DNA from: Ricinus communis
Lineage: Eukaryota > Streptophyta > Magnoliopsida > Malpighiales > Euphorbiaceae
DNA length: 64,000 bases
Direction of reading: 5' to 3'
NCBI RefSeq assembly: GCF_019578655.1
Contig: NC_063264.1
Coordinates: 12,007,213-12,071,212, forward strand
Under the pieces are notes generated by a model that worked only from the letters and a program-made list of their open reading frames with translations, was not told the origin of the DNA and made no database searches. Shown here piece after piece: positions 1 through 11,891 of this stretch (positions are counted from its first letter, which is position 1; the number at the start of each line of letters is the position of its first letter). A program made the position numbers and the translations under genes.

Positions 1-2764
1 GTAAGTCTACAAAGTTCTTGAAAGAACTCATAACTTAATTCCCTACAAGGTAGAAAACTGAAATAATATGCTCACTAGCCTCAACTATTCAGTTGCATGC
101 GGTTTTCATAGTGCGAAAACCCTCATTCCATAAGAAGAAGAAACTAAAAGCTAAATATGAATAAATAAATAAAGAAAGATGAATAAACCAAAGTCAAATC
201 AAGAACTAGAGATGAGTTGAGTGGCCAACAACTCTCGTAGTCCCGAATTTTATGAGCCAACTTAATGAAAATAAAGGAAAATTCATGTGGGCCTGCCTAA
301 TCACACTCCGACTCAAATTACATTATTACATGTGTCCAAAAGATCAAAATGTTTGCATTCCCACTTGTATTAATCGAAAGTAATATGGTTTTTCTCTTAT
401 GCGTGTCGATTTGCATCTCATATTGCTTGATCATCAAGTAATCCTCCAATGCTACTGGTCAAGATTATCAATTGCATTCCTATGATTCCTTAACAAAAAT
501 AAGAAAAAATTCGTTTGCACATATCTAATAACACTCTAGCCCAATATACTTCATTATATGCCTTCCAAACATCAAAACACGCTAACTCACTGTGGGATTA
601 ATTGAAAGCAACATGATTTCTCCTTTATATGTGTGGATTTATGCCTCATCTTTCTTGATGTTCAAGCTAAGCCCTAATGCCACCGGACAAGCTTGTCAAT
701 TACATTCCGATGATCTCTTATGCCAATCCTTGTTTCATCATGTAGTCCTTGTGCCTAGAGGAACAAGGAATGATGGAGATCCCAATGGTACAAATCCCGC
801 ATCAGAATATTTAGATGTGCCTCGATTCACGTTGTTCCTCCTCTTTTTTAAAAGATTTATCCATAATAATTCTAAGAATTATATCCATACTCGATTAGCT
901 AATTTTGTTTCTTGGCATTCGTCCAAGTATAGGATCAGTGCCTATGATTGTCGCTTTCATGAGCTTTCTTTTAACAGTTGTATTTATGCTCCCCAAATAA
1001 AACTAAACCATCGTACTAAATAAAGAGGAGTTGACTGGTCAACAACTTCGGTTGTACTAAGTTCTATAAAGTTTTTGGAAGAAACCATAATTTGATTTTC
1101 CAAAAGGTAGAAAACTGAGATAATATGCTTACTAGCCTCAACTATTCTATTGCATGGGGTTTTTATAGTGCGTAAGCCCTCATTCCATAAGAAGAAGAAA
1201 CTAGATGTTAAATATAAATAATTAAATATAGAAAGATAAATAAACTATGATCAAATCAAGAACTAGAGAAGAGGTGATTGGTCAATAACTCTTGTAGTCC
1301 TAAATATTTTATGAGTCTGCTTAATAATATCAAGAAATAATTCGCATGGGTATACCTAATAACTCTTCAGCCCAAATTACATCACTACATGCATCCCAAA
1401 CATCGTAACACATGCATTCCCATTTGGATTGATAAAAAGCAACATGATTTCTACTCTACAGTATGGATTTACATCTCCTCCTGCAAGATAATCAAGTCAC
1501 TCTCCAATGCTATTGGTCAAACTTGTCAATCGCATTCCTAGGATTCTGTATGCCAATCCTTGATATGAAACCTCCATGAATAAACTTGAGAAACCCATTT
1601 GAATTGCAGGCCCCCAACACATTAACATGAAAAGTTCTTGAAAAAATCCATAACTTGATTTTCCACAAGGTTAAAAACTGAAATAATATGCTCAGTAGCC
1701 TCAAGTATTCGGTTGCATGTGATTTTTATAGCGTGAAAGCCCTCATTCCATAAGAAGAAGAAACTAGAAGCTAAATATGAAAAAAAATAAATAAAGAAAG
1801 ATGAATAAACTAAAGTCTAATCAAGAATGAGAGAGGAGTGGACTAGTCAACAACTCCTGTAGTCCCAAATTTTATGAGACAGCTTAACAAAAATAAAGGG
1901 AAATTCGCGTGGGCATACCTAATAAACTCCAATCCAAATGACTTCAGTATATTCATCCCAAATATCAGAGCACTTGCATTTCTGCTTGTATTATGCTTAG
2001 ATTAATTGCAAATAACATGATTACTCTCGTACGCGTATGGATTTATCTCTCGAAAGAGACAAGAAAAGAAACAAACAAAAATGAGAACATAGCTAGGATT
2101 TCATATCTGATAAGGAAAGAAATCACTAGTTCTTTATTCTCTTCCATATGGCATACGTAAGGATTGAATCAAAATCATTTAAAGACAATGGTAGATAAAG
2201 CACACAAAAGAAAGAAAGGATATGGGCGATAAGGAAGGACAGATCCCAATGGTACGAATCTTGAATCAGAATATTTGGGCGTCCCTTAATTCTTGCTGCT
2301 CCCTCTCTTCCAAAAGAGTCATCCATGATCATTGTAAAAATTATATCAATACTCTATCAGCTAATTTTCTTTCTTTGCATTGGTCCAAGCATTGGATCGG
2401 TACTTGTGATTGCTGCTTCAATGAGCATTTTCACTCAACACTCGTGTTTATGCTCCCCAAATAAAACCCAACCCTCATACTAGACAAAGATTAGAAAGAG
2501 AGGCACAAAAGAGATGAACAAAATGAGAATATAGGTAGGATTTCAGATCCGATAAGGAAAAAAATCACAAGTTCTTTGTTCTCTTTCATACGGCTAAGCG
2601 TAAGGATTAAATCGAATTGATTTAAACACAATGATAGACAAAGAACACAAAAAAATGAAAGACCTAAGTGATAAGTCAAAGTTCGCTAGCGCGAGTCTTC
2701 ATAAGTCCGAAAAGCTCTTAAAAGAACCCACAACTTGATTTCCTGAAATGTAGAAAACTAAAAT
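1..2764 (+). repeat. R1 repeat block (three and a part units, rearranged)
   Basis: Tandem copies of a ~1.03-kb unit. The landmark AAAGTTCTTGAAAGAA recurs at about 10, 1068, 1634 and 2710. The order is shuffled: a segment jumps from early to late landmarks near 2050, then back to the middle at about 2240. About 68 bp of unrelated sequence lies near 1565-1632. A 143-codon open frame at 592-1023 is discussed as a finding. No similarity to a named family is recognised. Confidence 0.85.
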
Positions 2765-2852
2765 AATATGCATAGTCTTACACATATTTGTTGACATGTT
2801 ACCACATATTTTATTAGCATTTATTGTATTTTCATTCCAAGATCACCTATGT
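2765..2852 (+). mobile_element. Athila-like element L1, stub of 5' LTR
   Basis: About 85 bp match the start of the LTR at 3813, through TTTACACATATTTGCTGAC-like sequence to GATCACCTATG. The stub joins R1 at a short shared AATAATATGC stretch. With the LTR at 3813 it brackets 2853-3812, so L1 is an internally deleted element. Confidence 0.6.
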
Positions 2853-3812
2853 CGAGGTTACATGAATTTATGAATACCATGAGATGATTTGGCCAACTTA
2901 GAATTCACCACACTTAACCAAAAGCCTACCCTTTGTGTTTCCATTAGTTAGTCATGGTTGAGCTTTTACCATTTTCTTCATTTTACACCATTTCACACTT
3001 TACATCTTAGCCTTTCATTTTATCTTTCTTTTATCTTTATGGTGGAATTTTTATGATTTGCTCTCTCTCTTATTTGGGTTTAAAATGCCATTTCCTATGT
3101 TGGTAAATTCACTAGGTCCTTTTCACATTTTAAATGCTCCCTTCAATCCAAACTGTATTTTTTCTTTATTTTATTCAGTTGTATGCAACAGTTCCCTTAT
3201 AAGCTACTAGTTAAAAAAAACAACAAAATTCTTTATTTCTTTATCTATGTATTGGATTTAGAGCATTTTCAAGCATTATTCTACAAATTAAGGATTTTCA
3301 TGAATATGGTTTTGAATTTTTGGCCATTTAATCCTTTGAGCATACATGTTTGTTTATTACAGGAATTTCTAGCATTTTCACACCTCTTTCCCAAATCTCC
3401 ACACCTTTACCTTAGCCCCATTACAACCATGGTAAAGACCCTTTGATTTTGGTATTCATTTATTTGCAATAGTGGAGATAGGGTTTATGAGCGAGCTTAT
3501 GCTAAGCAGGTTTTTTGCATTTGCTTTGAGGATTTGTTTCTCACCTTGTACACACTTTGAGTGACTTGATCCCCGTGAGGAATTGGTTTTTGTTGTCTGT
3601 TATTGAGTTGTTTTTTATTCATGCATTGATATTATCTCCATTCTCTGCTAATGATTTGCAGTTTGACTTATGATTGAGTTTCTTTTAAGATGTGTTGAAT
3701 GCTATCTGTTGTGGCCTAGGGGCATGAACTTTGAGGATTTGCTGACTACGGTTTTATGAGGTTGAATTGTTAATTGCTTGAGGACAAGCAAGAGCTTAAG
3801 TATGGGGTGATT
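2853..3812 (+). mobile_element. L1 3' untranslated region ending in a polypurine tract
   Basis: Non-coding 3' part of an Athila-like element. It holds a CCCCATTACAACC block at about 3416, also found reversed near 43.7 and 49.4 kb. It ends with TTGAGGACAAGCAAGAGC and a purine-rich TATGGGGTGATT just before the LTR, the usual 3' polypurine tract context of this group. No ORF of substance. Confidence 0.65.
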
Positions 3813-4695
3813 TGATATGCAAAGTTTTACACATATTTGCTGACATATTACTGTGCATTTTCTTAGCATTTATTGTATTTTTATTCCAAGATCACCTGTG
3901 TTTTGTGTCCTTTCGTGTTTCAGGAGATTTTATATGTCCATCATTAGTGCTTTAGCAATTTTAGATCAATTTCGGGTGTAAACGGACGAAATTAGAAGCT
4001 TTTGACCTTGGGTTGATATTTGGGAAGTCAACATTGCCCGTGTTAGAGCCCGTGCAAAAATTCCAGGTCGTGTAGCTTAAGCACTTTGAAACAACACATT
4101 TTCCAAGGGTAACACACCCTAGAGCACTACCGTTTTGTTAACCCAAGCACTCGATTCGGGCCCATTATGTCAATTAGAGTCCAACATGGCCCGTGTTGAG
4201 GGACACGGATTAGAACACGCCCATATTTGCGCAATGATTAAAAGGAACGAACCAAAAAGAGAAAAGAGAATTTCAGATTGGCGATTTTGACTTTTGATCT
4301 TCCATTGTAATTTTGCTAGATGTGTTGTCAGGCATTCTAGGGGCCTTCCAAGAAATTGATTCCACCTTGGAATGTCAGATTCGTGATCTGGGTTTTGGAT
4401 TGAAGGTTGAGGAGGAGTTTTGGAGCAAGTCAAGAAGCAATTATGGAGATCAACTACAGTGTAGATCAAGGCTTTGAGGTGTTCATCCAATTCTAGGAAA
4501 AGGGTGTATATGTTTCGATTTCTTTGTTCTTTCCTTGTAATTGAATTCATATTTACTTTAGACATGAACATGTGTAGCTAGATTGGTTGAACCCATTAGG
4601 GTTCCTTGCTATATTGGCTTTGTACTGAATTGTTGAGATTGGTTGAGCTTCCTTTCTTGTAATTTTTTTACAATTAATAATTAAGTCCGGTTTTC
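3813..4695 (+). mobile_element. L1 3' LTR, truncated
   Basis: Starts TGATATGCAAAG directly after the polypurine tract. It contains repeated CCCGTGTT / GGACACGG modules near 4035-4210, like other Athila-type LTRs here, and an LTR downstream segment (about 4575-4690) resembling 59.34-59.46 kb. It is cut where a reversed P-type LTR begins; the junction is approximate. Confidence 0.65.
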
Positions 4696-5317
4696 TTTAC
4701 ATTGAATGTGTTGATTACTATTCATAGAATTCTTTTAGCAATATTCAACAACCTTTACATAGAAATTCATAATAGCTTATAAATGCCTTAGAAAAATCTA
4801 ATTATATAATGATAAGGAAGCAAATAACAATAAGACTAGGAGTAGAACTCCTAAACTTTAATGATAACTTAAAACAAGACTCCTGACTATTAAAAGACTT
4901 CTTTAAATGAAGAAATACTCCCAAAATTCATCCAAACCAAGCCCATATACTAAACATGACATTTGGGCTTAAGTTACATATAATAAGAGGCCCATTCTTG
5001 AGTATTGAACTCCAATTAGCTTGACTTGTTTATTTTCAGCAAATTTTGACTTGACCATGCCTCCATATATTGAATTAAATTGATAGGAATATCGTGAGAC
5101 CCATTGTCTTAATTAAGCCTAATCTCACTTGGACTTTGGATCTCTAACCCAATCTTCAACTCTTGCTTCACGAACACTCCTAAAACATCCTTGAACTTTT
5201 TCATGCAAGCTATAGTCATTGGTCTATCATATTTGAGTGGCTCGTGTACAATCCTAGTTGGATTAACTAGGATTCCTAGTCGAAGTAGGACTCCTTGTGC
5301 TTGTAGGATTCGCATCA
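4696..5317 (-). mobile_element. P-family LTR (P3), partial
   Basis: On the minus strand it starts TGATGCGAATCCTAC at 5317, next to R1. It carries a short form of the 18-bp repeat, then the polyprotein-tail motif (residues like MTxACMKKFKDVLG at about 5230-5190). It matches solo LTR P1 at 11892-12872 through the TATA region and is truncated near 4700. Confidence 0.7.
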
Positions 5318-6506
5318 GCAAAGTTCTTGGAAGAATCGATAACTTGATTTCCTGCAAGATAGAAAACTAAAATAATAAGCTCATTAGCCTCAAGTATTCA
5401 ATTGCATGTAATTTTTATAGTGCGGAAGCCCTCATTCCATAAGAAGAAGAAACTAGAAGCTAAATATGAATAAATAAATAAATAAAGATAAATAAACTAA
5501 AGTCAAATCAAGAATGATAGAGGAGTTGACTGGGCAACAACTCTCGTAGTCCCAAATTTTATGAGCCAGCTTAACAAAAATAAGGGTAAATTTGTATGGG
5601 CCTACCTAAAAATACTTTAACCCAAATTACTTCATTATATGTATTTTAAACATCAAAATTGCTCGAATTTTGCTATTATTATGCTTGGATTAATAAAAAG
5701 ACAACATGAGTTCTCCCTTATGCGCATGGATTTACATATTGTCCTGCTTAATCATCAAGCTAAGGCCTAATGCCATCTGTCAAGCTTATCAATTTGCGCT
5801 CCCACATTTTCTTATGCGAATCCCTGCATTATCAAGAGTCCTCGTGCCTAGAGGAACAAGGAAGGATGGAGATCCCAATGGTGCAAATGTTGAATCGAAA
5901 TATATGGTCGTGCCTAGATTCTTGTCGTTTCCTCTTTGTTCCAAAAGATCCGTCGGCGATCATTTAGAGAATGATATCAATATATGATCAACTAATTTTC
6001 TTTCTTACATTCGTCGAAGCATTGGATCGGTGCTTATGATTGCTACTTCCACATGCTTTCACTCAAGAGTCGTGTTTATGCTACCCAAATAAAACCAAAC
6101 CATCATACTAGACAGAGATTAGAAAGAGAGACACAAAAAAAACAAATAAAATGAGTATATAAGTAGGATTTTAGATCCGGTCAGGAAAGAAATCACAAGT
6201 TCCTTGTTCTCTTCCATATGGCTAAGCATAAGGATCAAATCAAATTGATTTAAACACAAAGATAGACAAAGAACACAAGAGAAAGGAAGGACGTGATGGA
6301 TAAGTCTATGCTTGCAAGCGCGAGTGTTGATAAGTCCATAAAGTTCTTGAAAGAACCTATAACTTGATTTCCCACAGGGTAGAAAATTGAAATAATAGGT
6401 TCTCTAGCCTCAAGTATTCGATTGCATGAGATTTTTATAGTGCGAAAGCCCTCATTCTATAAGAAGAAGAAACAAGAAGCTAAATATGAATCAATAAATA
6501 ATGGAA
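5318..6506 (+). repeat. R1 repeat, one full unit plus start of the next
   Basis: The best single R1 reference unit: 5319-6338, followed in tandem by the same start sequence at 6339, a period of about 1020 bp. It includes the GCTTAATCATCAAGC-type palindrome near 5748 and GTTGACTGG near 5526. It is bracketed by LTR P3 (minus) and LTR C (plus). Confidence 0.85.
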
Positions 6507-7473
6507 TGATGCGAATCCTATTGGCACTAGGATTCCTACTCCAATAAGGAATCCTACTTCAACTAAGATTCAAGTTCTACTTCACATCCATGGAGGCCCA
6601 ATTACAGGGTCCAGGCTAAGAAGATAAAAGCAGCTCTTAATCATGTCACAAGGCAAGGGATTATCTTAAATTATCTTTCAATAATCACAGAAACTAGTCC
6701 ACCGTAGTGGGAACTCATTCTCTAGAGGTTAGTGCGGGCTTCCCTTCGACGAAATGAGACAGGCGAAGGATAAGTTCGGGTTTCAAAGGATAGCACATCC
6801 TAGGGATGGGCTTATTCAAGATGTTTGCGCTAAGGACACATCAACATTTGAAGAGTTGGATTCAAATTCAAGGCTCATAAATCTAATTCAGTTGATTAGG
6901 CTTGAATAAATCTAATATTGGCTTAATGAGCATAAAGGAGCACATAAGAGAGTTTGGGCCTAATAGCTCCACCAAAGATGACCCATGCATGTGGCTTAAA
7001 TAAACTAGGGTTTCTTACTCCTAATGGGTGGCTAAACAATATTTTGGGAGTATTGGGACTTTGTTTTTAGCTATCTATTTTAGTTGGATGTTTATCTCTA
7101 TCCTATTTGAGTTGTAATTCCTTAATAGCTTAGAATTAGGGTTTGCTAAAGGCTATAAAAGCCTAGTACGAATTTTCAAGTTGGTTGATTGATGATTAAT
7201 ATATTTTGTGAGATTATACTCTATTCTTAGTTCTTGTTTAGAGCTAATTCAAACTTATCAAACAATTCATAGTTTATGGTATTCAAATCCGACTTATCAG
7301 TTTAGAATCCATAATAAATTGTGGCGTCTTCTACCTTTAATACCTTAGATTTGATAGTTTAATATACTTGAAGGGTCTAAGGTTTCCATTGATATGGTTG
7401 TATATAGATCTTGGGCAATGAAATCAAACTTGCATATGGGGTTAATCCTTTGATATAGGTTAGGTTCATATCA
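6507..7473 (+). mobile_element. Ty3/gypsy element C, 5' LTR (967 bp)
   Basis: Starts TGATGCGAATCC and ends GGTTCATATCA, one base before a tRNA-Met-type PBS. Three 18-bp units lie near the start. A frameshifted polyprotein-tail motif (GPIT then AKKIKAALN in another frame) is at about 6595-6640. A promoter-like GGCTATAAAAGCC is at 7151. The 3' LTR of C is not identifiable. Confidence 0.85.
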
Positions 7474-7474
7474 T

Positions 7475-7486
7475 TTGGTACCAGAG
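7475..7486 (+). other. Primer-binding site of element C
   Basis: TGGTACCAGAGC, one mismatch from the plant initiator tRNA-Met site TGGTATCAGAGC, immediately after the LTR end. This fixes the LTR boundary. Confidence 0.85.
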
Positions 7487-8126
7487 CTTTGGCTTCTAAA
7501 TTAGGTTATGTATCTTTAATTTTTGCATATTCTCTTTATTATCTTCTTTTGGCATTATTCTCTATCCAAATCTTTTTCAAATTAAAAATAAGTCAGTTTC
7601 ATTCTTATGATCTTATTTAAATTTATTTTATGACTGTTTGTGATTAATTGTTCTAATCACATCTTTACTTGCTCCAAATTCTTTGGTTAAGTAACTTTGA
7701 AAAAGAGAAGAAGAAAGGAAAAAAAGCCAAGAAAAACAATCAAACAAAAAAAGAATAAAAAAGTTGTTGTCAATCGGCTTTACAACCGATTCTACGACCA
7801 GTTCTCAAAAAAAAAAAAAAAAATTATGCCTTTTATTTTATTCATGTTGTTAAGCTTAGTTAGTCTTTTATTACCTTTTTTCTTGTGTCATTCGTTGCAT
7901 ATAGGCTTAATCTTGTTCATTAAGTCTACTTTAGTCTTCTTATTTTGGTTATCGTGTGTGTATTTTAAATCTAATTTGTTGGTTATTGAATAGTTACAAT
8001 TTTGGTTGTTTGATAATTGATCGTTTTAGCCTTTATAAGAACCAAAGAGTGGAGATTGAGTGGTAAAAGGCGAGTAGCGAGTTCATTAGAGGGTAAAAGC
8101 CTATTTAAGTAAAACACGAGCGTGAG
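7487..8126 (+). other. Leader of element C, no gene
   Basis: Untranslated leader with lysine-codon-rich and poly-A runs (7697-7830). Its AAAACACGAGCGTGAG end resembles the sequence just upstream of gag in element F. The gag of C is absent; an LTR of element A starts at 8127. Confidence 0.6.
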
Positions 8127-8640
8127 TGATGCAATAAAGACAAGAACTACAAATGGTCCTTTAAGCTTTTAAGGAGGTCCAATGACAAAATCCAAGTCCA
8201 AAAAGGACGCAAGAAGCTTTGTTCGGCTTAATTAAAGACATTTGGAGTGCTCAACCACAACAAGGCTTAGCCCAAGGTTTAGGATTGCAAAAAGGGACCA
8301 AAATCATCAATTTAGAGCAATAAATTTGAGTTGAACTCAAAGGTCCAATACAATTCATTTGAAGCCTTTTTATTTTCATTTTTATTAAGCTTTCTTAAGT
8401 TAAGATATGATTAGTTGTCAGAGTTATACAATGGATGCACATGATTAGTTATAATTTAGAGTTACAAAATAGATGCACATGATTAGTTGTCATTCGGGAG
8501 TTATAAAATAAGTGCAATCAATGTAAAAAGAACTACTTTTAATGAGTTTTAATTGTTGTTTAGGCTTAGCAAATTTAAGTGTCTTGCCTATTTCATTCTA
8601 AATAACTTTTAACATTTAATGGTAGAACCACTTTTAACAA
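8127..8640 (+). mobile_element. Element A, 5' LTR fragment
   Basis: About 430 bp match the LTR at 10966 in direct orientation, both starting TGATGCAA(T/C)AAAGACAAG. The LTR breaks off before its TATA region and runs straight into pol at about 8640. The TATA part, the PBS, gag and protease of A are therefore deleted. The break point is approximate. Confidence 0.7.
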
Positions 8641-9330
8641 GGATTCAAAACAAGCCTAGAAAAGAAGGGGTACGTAAGAGAAAGCATGAGTCCATGTGCG
8701 CTTCCTATAATTTTAGCGCCTAAGAAAATGGTTCATGGAGGATGTGTGTTGATTGTCGTGTTGTCAAGAAAATAACAGTAAAGTATCACCATCCTATACC
8801 TAGGCCAGATGACATGTTGGATGAATTGCATGGTGCTTATGTGTTTTTTAAAGTGGATTTAAAATCTGGATATCATCAAATAAGAATGTGTGAGAGTGAT
8901 GAATGGAAACTACTTTCAAAACAAAACATGAATTATATGAAAGGTTAGTCATGCCGTTTGGTTTAACTAATGCTCCAAGTACTTTTATGTGATCAATGAA
9001 TCATGTTTTGCACACTTTCATTGGAAAGTTAGTAGTGGTTTATTTTGACGATATTCTTATGTATAGCAAATCTTTAGATGAGCACATAATACACTTAAAG
9101 CTTGTTTTTGACGTGTTAAGGCAGAGACATTATATGCTAATTTTAAGAAATGCACTTTTTGTACTAATGAACTTAGTTTTCTTGGATATATTGTTAATGA
9201 CAAGGGAATTCATGTTGATGAAGAAAAAGTAAAAGTAATTAGAGAGTGGTCAAAACTTACTAGTGTGCATGATATTATGAGTTTTTAGTCTTGCTAGCTT
9301 TTATAGGAGATTCATTAAGGATTTCTTTAC
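8641..9330 (+). pseudogene. Ty3/gypsy reverse transcriptase, element A, broken
   Basis: Pieces of the RT domain that copies retrotransposon RNA into DNA. Seen: [15 protein letters not shown] and [15 protein letters not shown] (8742-8948, first catalytic Asp), then after a frameshift and stops VVVYFDDILMYSKS (8996-9232), which keeps the catalytic FDD core. The thumb region to 9330 is recognisable in several frames. The RT wording is that of plant Ty3/gypsy elements; the lineage is not resolved. Several frameshifts and stops make it non-functional. Confidence 0.85.
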
Positions 9331-9835
9331 AATTGTTGCACCTTTAACTGAAAACGTATTAAAAGGAATGTGGATTTCAAGTGGGGAAAAGAACAAGATG
9401 ATGCTTTTAACTCGCTAAAAGATAAAATTAGTTTAGCACCTTTAGTTACTTTACTTGACTTTACTAAAACCTTTGAGGTTCAATGTGATGCAAGTGGAAT
9501 AGGTATTAGTGGAGTCCTGATGCAAGAAGGAAGACCAATTACATTCTTTGGTAAGAAGCTAAGTGGAGCAAGTGTAAACCACCCAACTTCTGACAAAGAG
9601 TTTTATGCTTTCATAAGAGTTTTAGAGACATGGCAGTACTATCTTTAGTATAAGGAATTCATTATACACACTGACCACAAGTCTTTGAAATATCTCAAAG
9701 GATAAGGGAAGCTAAGCCGTAGGATGCTAAACGGATGGAATTTACTGAATCCTTTCCATACATTATCAAGTACAAACAAGGTAAAGAGAATGTCATTGTC
9801 GATGCTCTATCTAGAAGGTATACTCTAATTTCTAC
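9331..9835 (+). pseudogene. Ty3/gypsy RNase H domain, element A, broken
   Basis: RNase H removes the RNA strand during reverse transcription. An open stretch (9370-9648) has FEVQCDASGIGISGVLMQ with the first catalytic Asp and a later YAFIRVLETWQYYL. A TAG stop follows, then IIHTDHKSLKYLKG with another catalytic Asp (about 9661-9700). The domain end is marked by a DALSRRY-like stretch near 9805-9822 in a shifted frame. It directly follows the RT of the same element. Confidence 0.8.
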
Positions 9836-10735
9836 ATTTGTTGTAAAATTATTAGGTTTTGAGTTCATTGAGGAATTATATAATTTAGACTATGATTTTG
9901 CTTATATAATTTAGACCATGATTTTGCTAATGTATATGAGACATTTGAGAGAGGGGGTTCTGACAAGTTCTATAGACATGATAATTTTCTTTTTAAAGTA
10001 AACAAGTTATACGTGCCTCAACATCTTTAAGGGAGTTGCTTGGGAGGGAGGCACATGATGGGGGTTTGATGGGGCATTTTGGTGTGAGAAACACTTTAGG
10101 TGTTTTAAGTAATCATTTCTTTTGACAACAAATGGAAAGAGATGTTGAACAAATATGTGAGAGATGCATCACTTGTAAATAACCTAAAATTAAAGTGATG
10201 CCTCATGGGTTGTATACTCCACTTCCCATACCTAATGAGCCTTGGGTAGACATTTCTATGGACTTTATTTTAGGATTACCTAGCTCAAAGGGAGGAAAAG
10301 ATTCTATTTTTGCAGTTAGTTAGGAACAAAGCTTCTATTCTCAACAACTTGGCATCCATAAATGGATGGATAAACAGAGGTGGTTAATAGGACTCTCTCA
10401 CAACTATTAAGGGCAATAATTCAAAAAAATTTAAAGAATTGGGAAGAATGTTTTCCACATGTTGGGTTTGCATACAATAGGAGTAATCATACTATAATAA
10501 ATTGCTCACACTTTTACATTATATATGGGCTCAATCCATTAACTCCTATGGATTTACTACCATTACGCATTGATAAGGCTAATTTTGAAGGCAAGCAAAA
10601 AGTTAAATTTGTTAGAAGCTTACATGAGAAGGTGCGTGCTCAAATAGAGAAAAAAATCAATAATATGAAAAACAACACAATAAGGGGAGAAAGGAAGTTG
10701 CATTTGAGCCGGGTGACTTGGTTTGGGTGCATTTG
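9836..10735 (+). pseudogene. Ty3/gypsy integrase, element A, internal deletion
   Basis: Integrase inserts the cDNA into the genome. Seen: the N-terminal zinc-binding part (EAHDGGLMGHFG, then CERCITCK near 10160), the start of the catalytic core ([20 protein letters not shown]) and, after a break at about 10320, the late core (VVNRTLSQLL, NWEECFPHVGFAYNRS) to 10736. About 50 residues are missing between KDSIFAV and the next recognisable block. That gap should include the second catalytic Asp, so catalysis is impossible even without the stops. Confidence 0.8.
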
Positions 10736-11050
10736 AGGAAGGAAAGATTTCCAAGCCAAAGGAAGTCTAAGTTAATGCTAAGAGGAGATGAGCCATTCCA
10801 AGTCCTTGAAAGAATTAATGACAATGCCTACAAGCCAGATTTGCCAAGTCAATATGGCAATGTAAGTGCTTCTTTTAATGTTGCTGATCTTTCTATATTT
10901 GATGTATTTGATGAATTTGATAATGAGGCTAATTCGAGGACGAATCCTTACAAGGAGACAAGGAATGATGCAACAAAGACAAGAACTACAAATGATCCTT
11001 TAAGCTTTCAAGGAGGTCCAATGACAAGATCCAAGTCCAAAAGGATGTAA
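10718..11050 (+). pseudogene. Pol C-terminal tail of element A, reading into the 3' LTR
   Basis: A 110-codon open stretch. It starts with LRKERFPSQRKSKLMLRGD and [17 protein letters not shown], the usual segment after the integrase core, then FNVADLSIFDVFDEFD. It ends GPMTRSKSKRM. The last 28 codons lie inside the LTR that starts at 10966, so the polyprotein end and the LTR overlap. The start given is the first Met of the open stretch; the true pol frame began far upstream. Confidence 0.8.
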
Positions 11051-11815
11051 GAAGCTTTGTTGGGCTTAATTAAAGATATTTGGAGTGTTCAAACACAACA
11101 AGGCTCAGCTTAAGGCTTAGGATTGCAAAAAAGGACTAAAATTATCAATTTAGTGCAATAAGTTTGGGTTCAATACAATTCATTTGAAGCCTTTTTATTT
11201 TCATTTTTATTAGTTTTTCTTAAGTTATAGTGCGATTAGTTGTCATTTGGAGTTACACAATAGATGCACATCATTGGTTATAATTTGGAGTTACAAAATG
11301 GATGGACATGATTAGTTGTCATTTGGGAGTTACAAAATGAGTGCAATCAATATAAAAACAACCACTTTTAATAAGTTTTAATGGGGATTAAAGGGGAAAA
11401 CATGAGAGCTCAAAAGACATCCATTTAGGGTTCTTTATCTTGTTTCGACTATAAATATCAAAGCCAAATTCATTTGTTATAATCAATTGACAAATGATGA
11501 TCTTTATTTACTTTTTGTGAGTGTTTTTGCTTAAGTTCTTGCATGGACTTTGAACTTTTCAAACTTTTTTTTTAGTTTGTGGCTTTCTCTAATCAAAATC
11601 TTGTGTTTGATTCTTAACTTATCATATCATACTTGGTTTGTAGCATAGTTTCATTGTTATAACTAGTTTTCTCTAACTTTACTTGAGGAGATGCTTGGGT
11701 TTTGGTATCGTCTTGATTGGAGGGTATTTTCTTGCATTCCATATGTATCATAACTCATTAGTTATTGGGGTGTATGGTTGCTAAGATGATAATTTCCTAT
11801 CAGTGAGTCATATCG
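10966..11815 (+). mobile_element. Shared LTR: 3' LTR of A and 5' LTR of B
   Basis: Starts TGATGCAACAAAG within pol. A CTATAAATATC promoter-like site is near 11450. The end is taken at about 11815, where CATATCGTTTGAGTG resembles the CATATCATTTGGTACC LTR-end/PBS junction of element C. A gag gene follows, so the same LTR closes A and opens B. The end is approximate because the PBS is degraded. Confidence 0.6.
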
Positions 11816-11891
11816 TTTGAGTGTAAACATGCGAGAGACGGTTATTTGTTAGATTTCTTTGTTCCTTTTTGTGTTATTGTAGATTGTCAAG

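Noticed and set aside
4170..4571. 133-codon minus-strand frame
   Set aside because: Antisense to LTR L1; no protein motif and no support from other copies.
6502..6506. Target duplication for LTR C
   Set aside because: TGGAA precedes the LTR, but the 3' end of the element is missing, so no matching copy can be shown.
7697..7993. 98-codon frame, lysine-rich start then hydrophobic
   Set aside because: It lies in the untranslated leader after a PBS. The lysines come from A-rich runs and the hydrophobic part from T-rich DNA.
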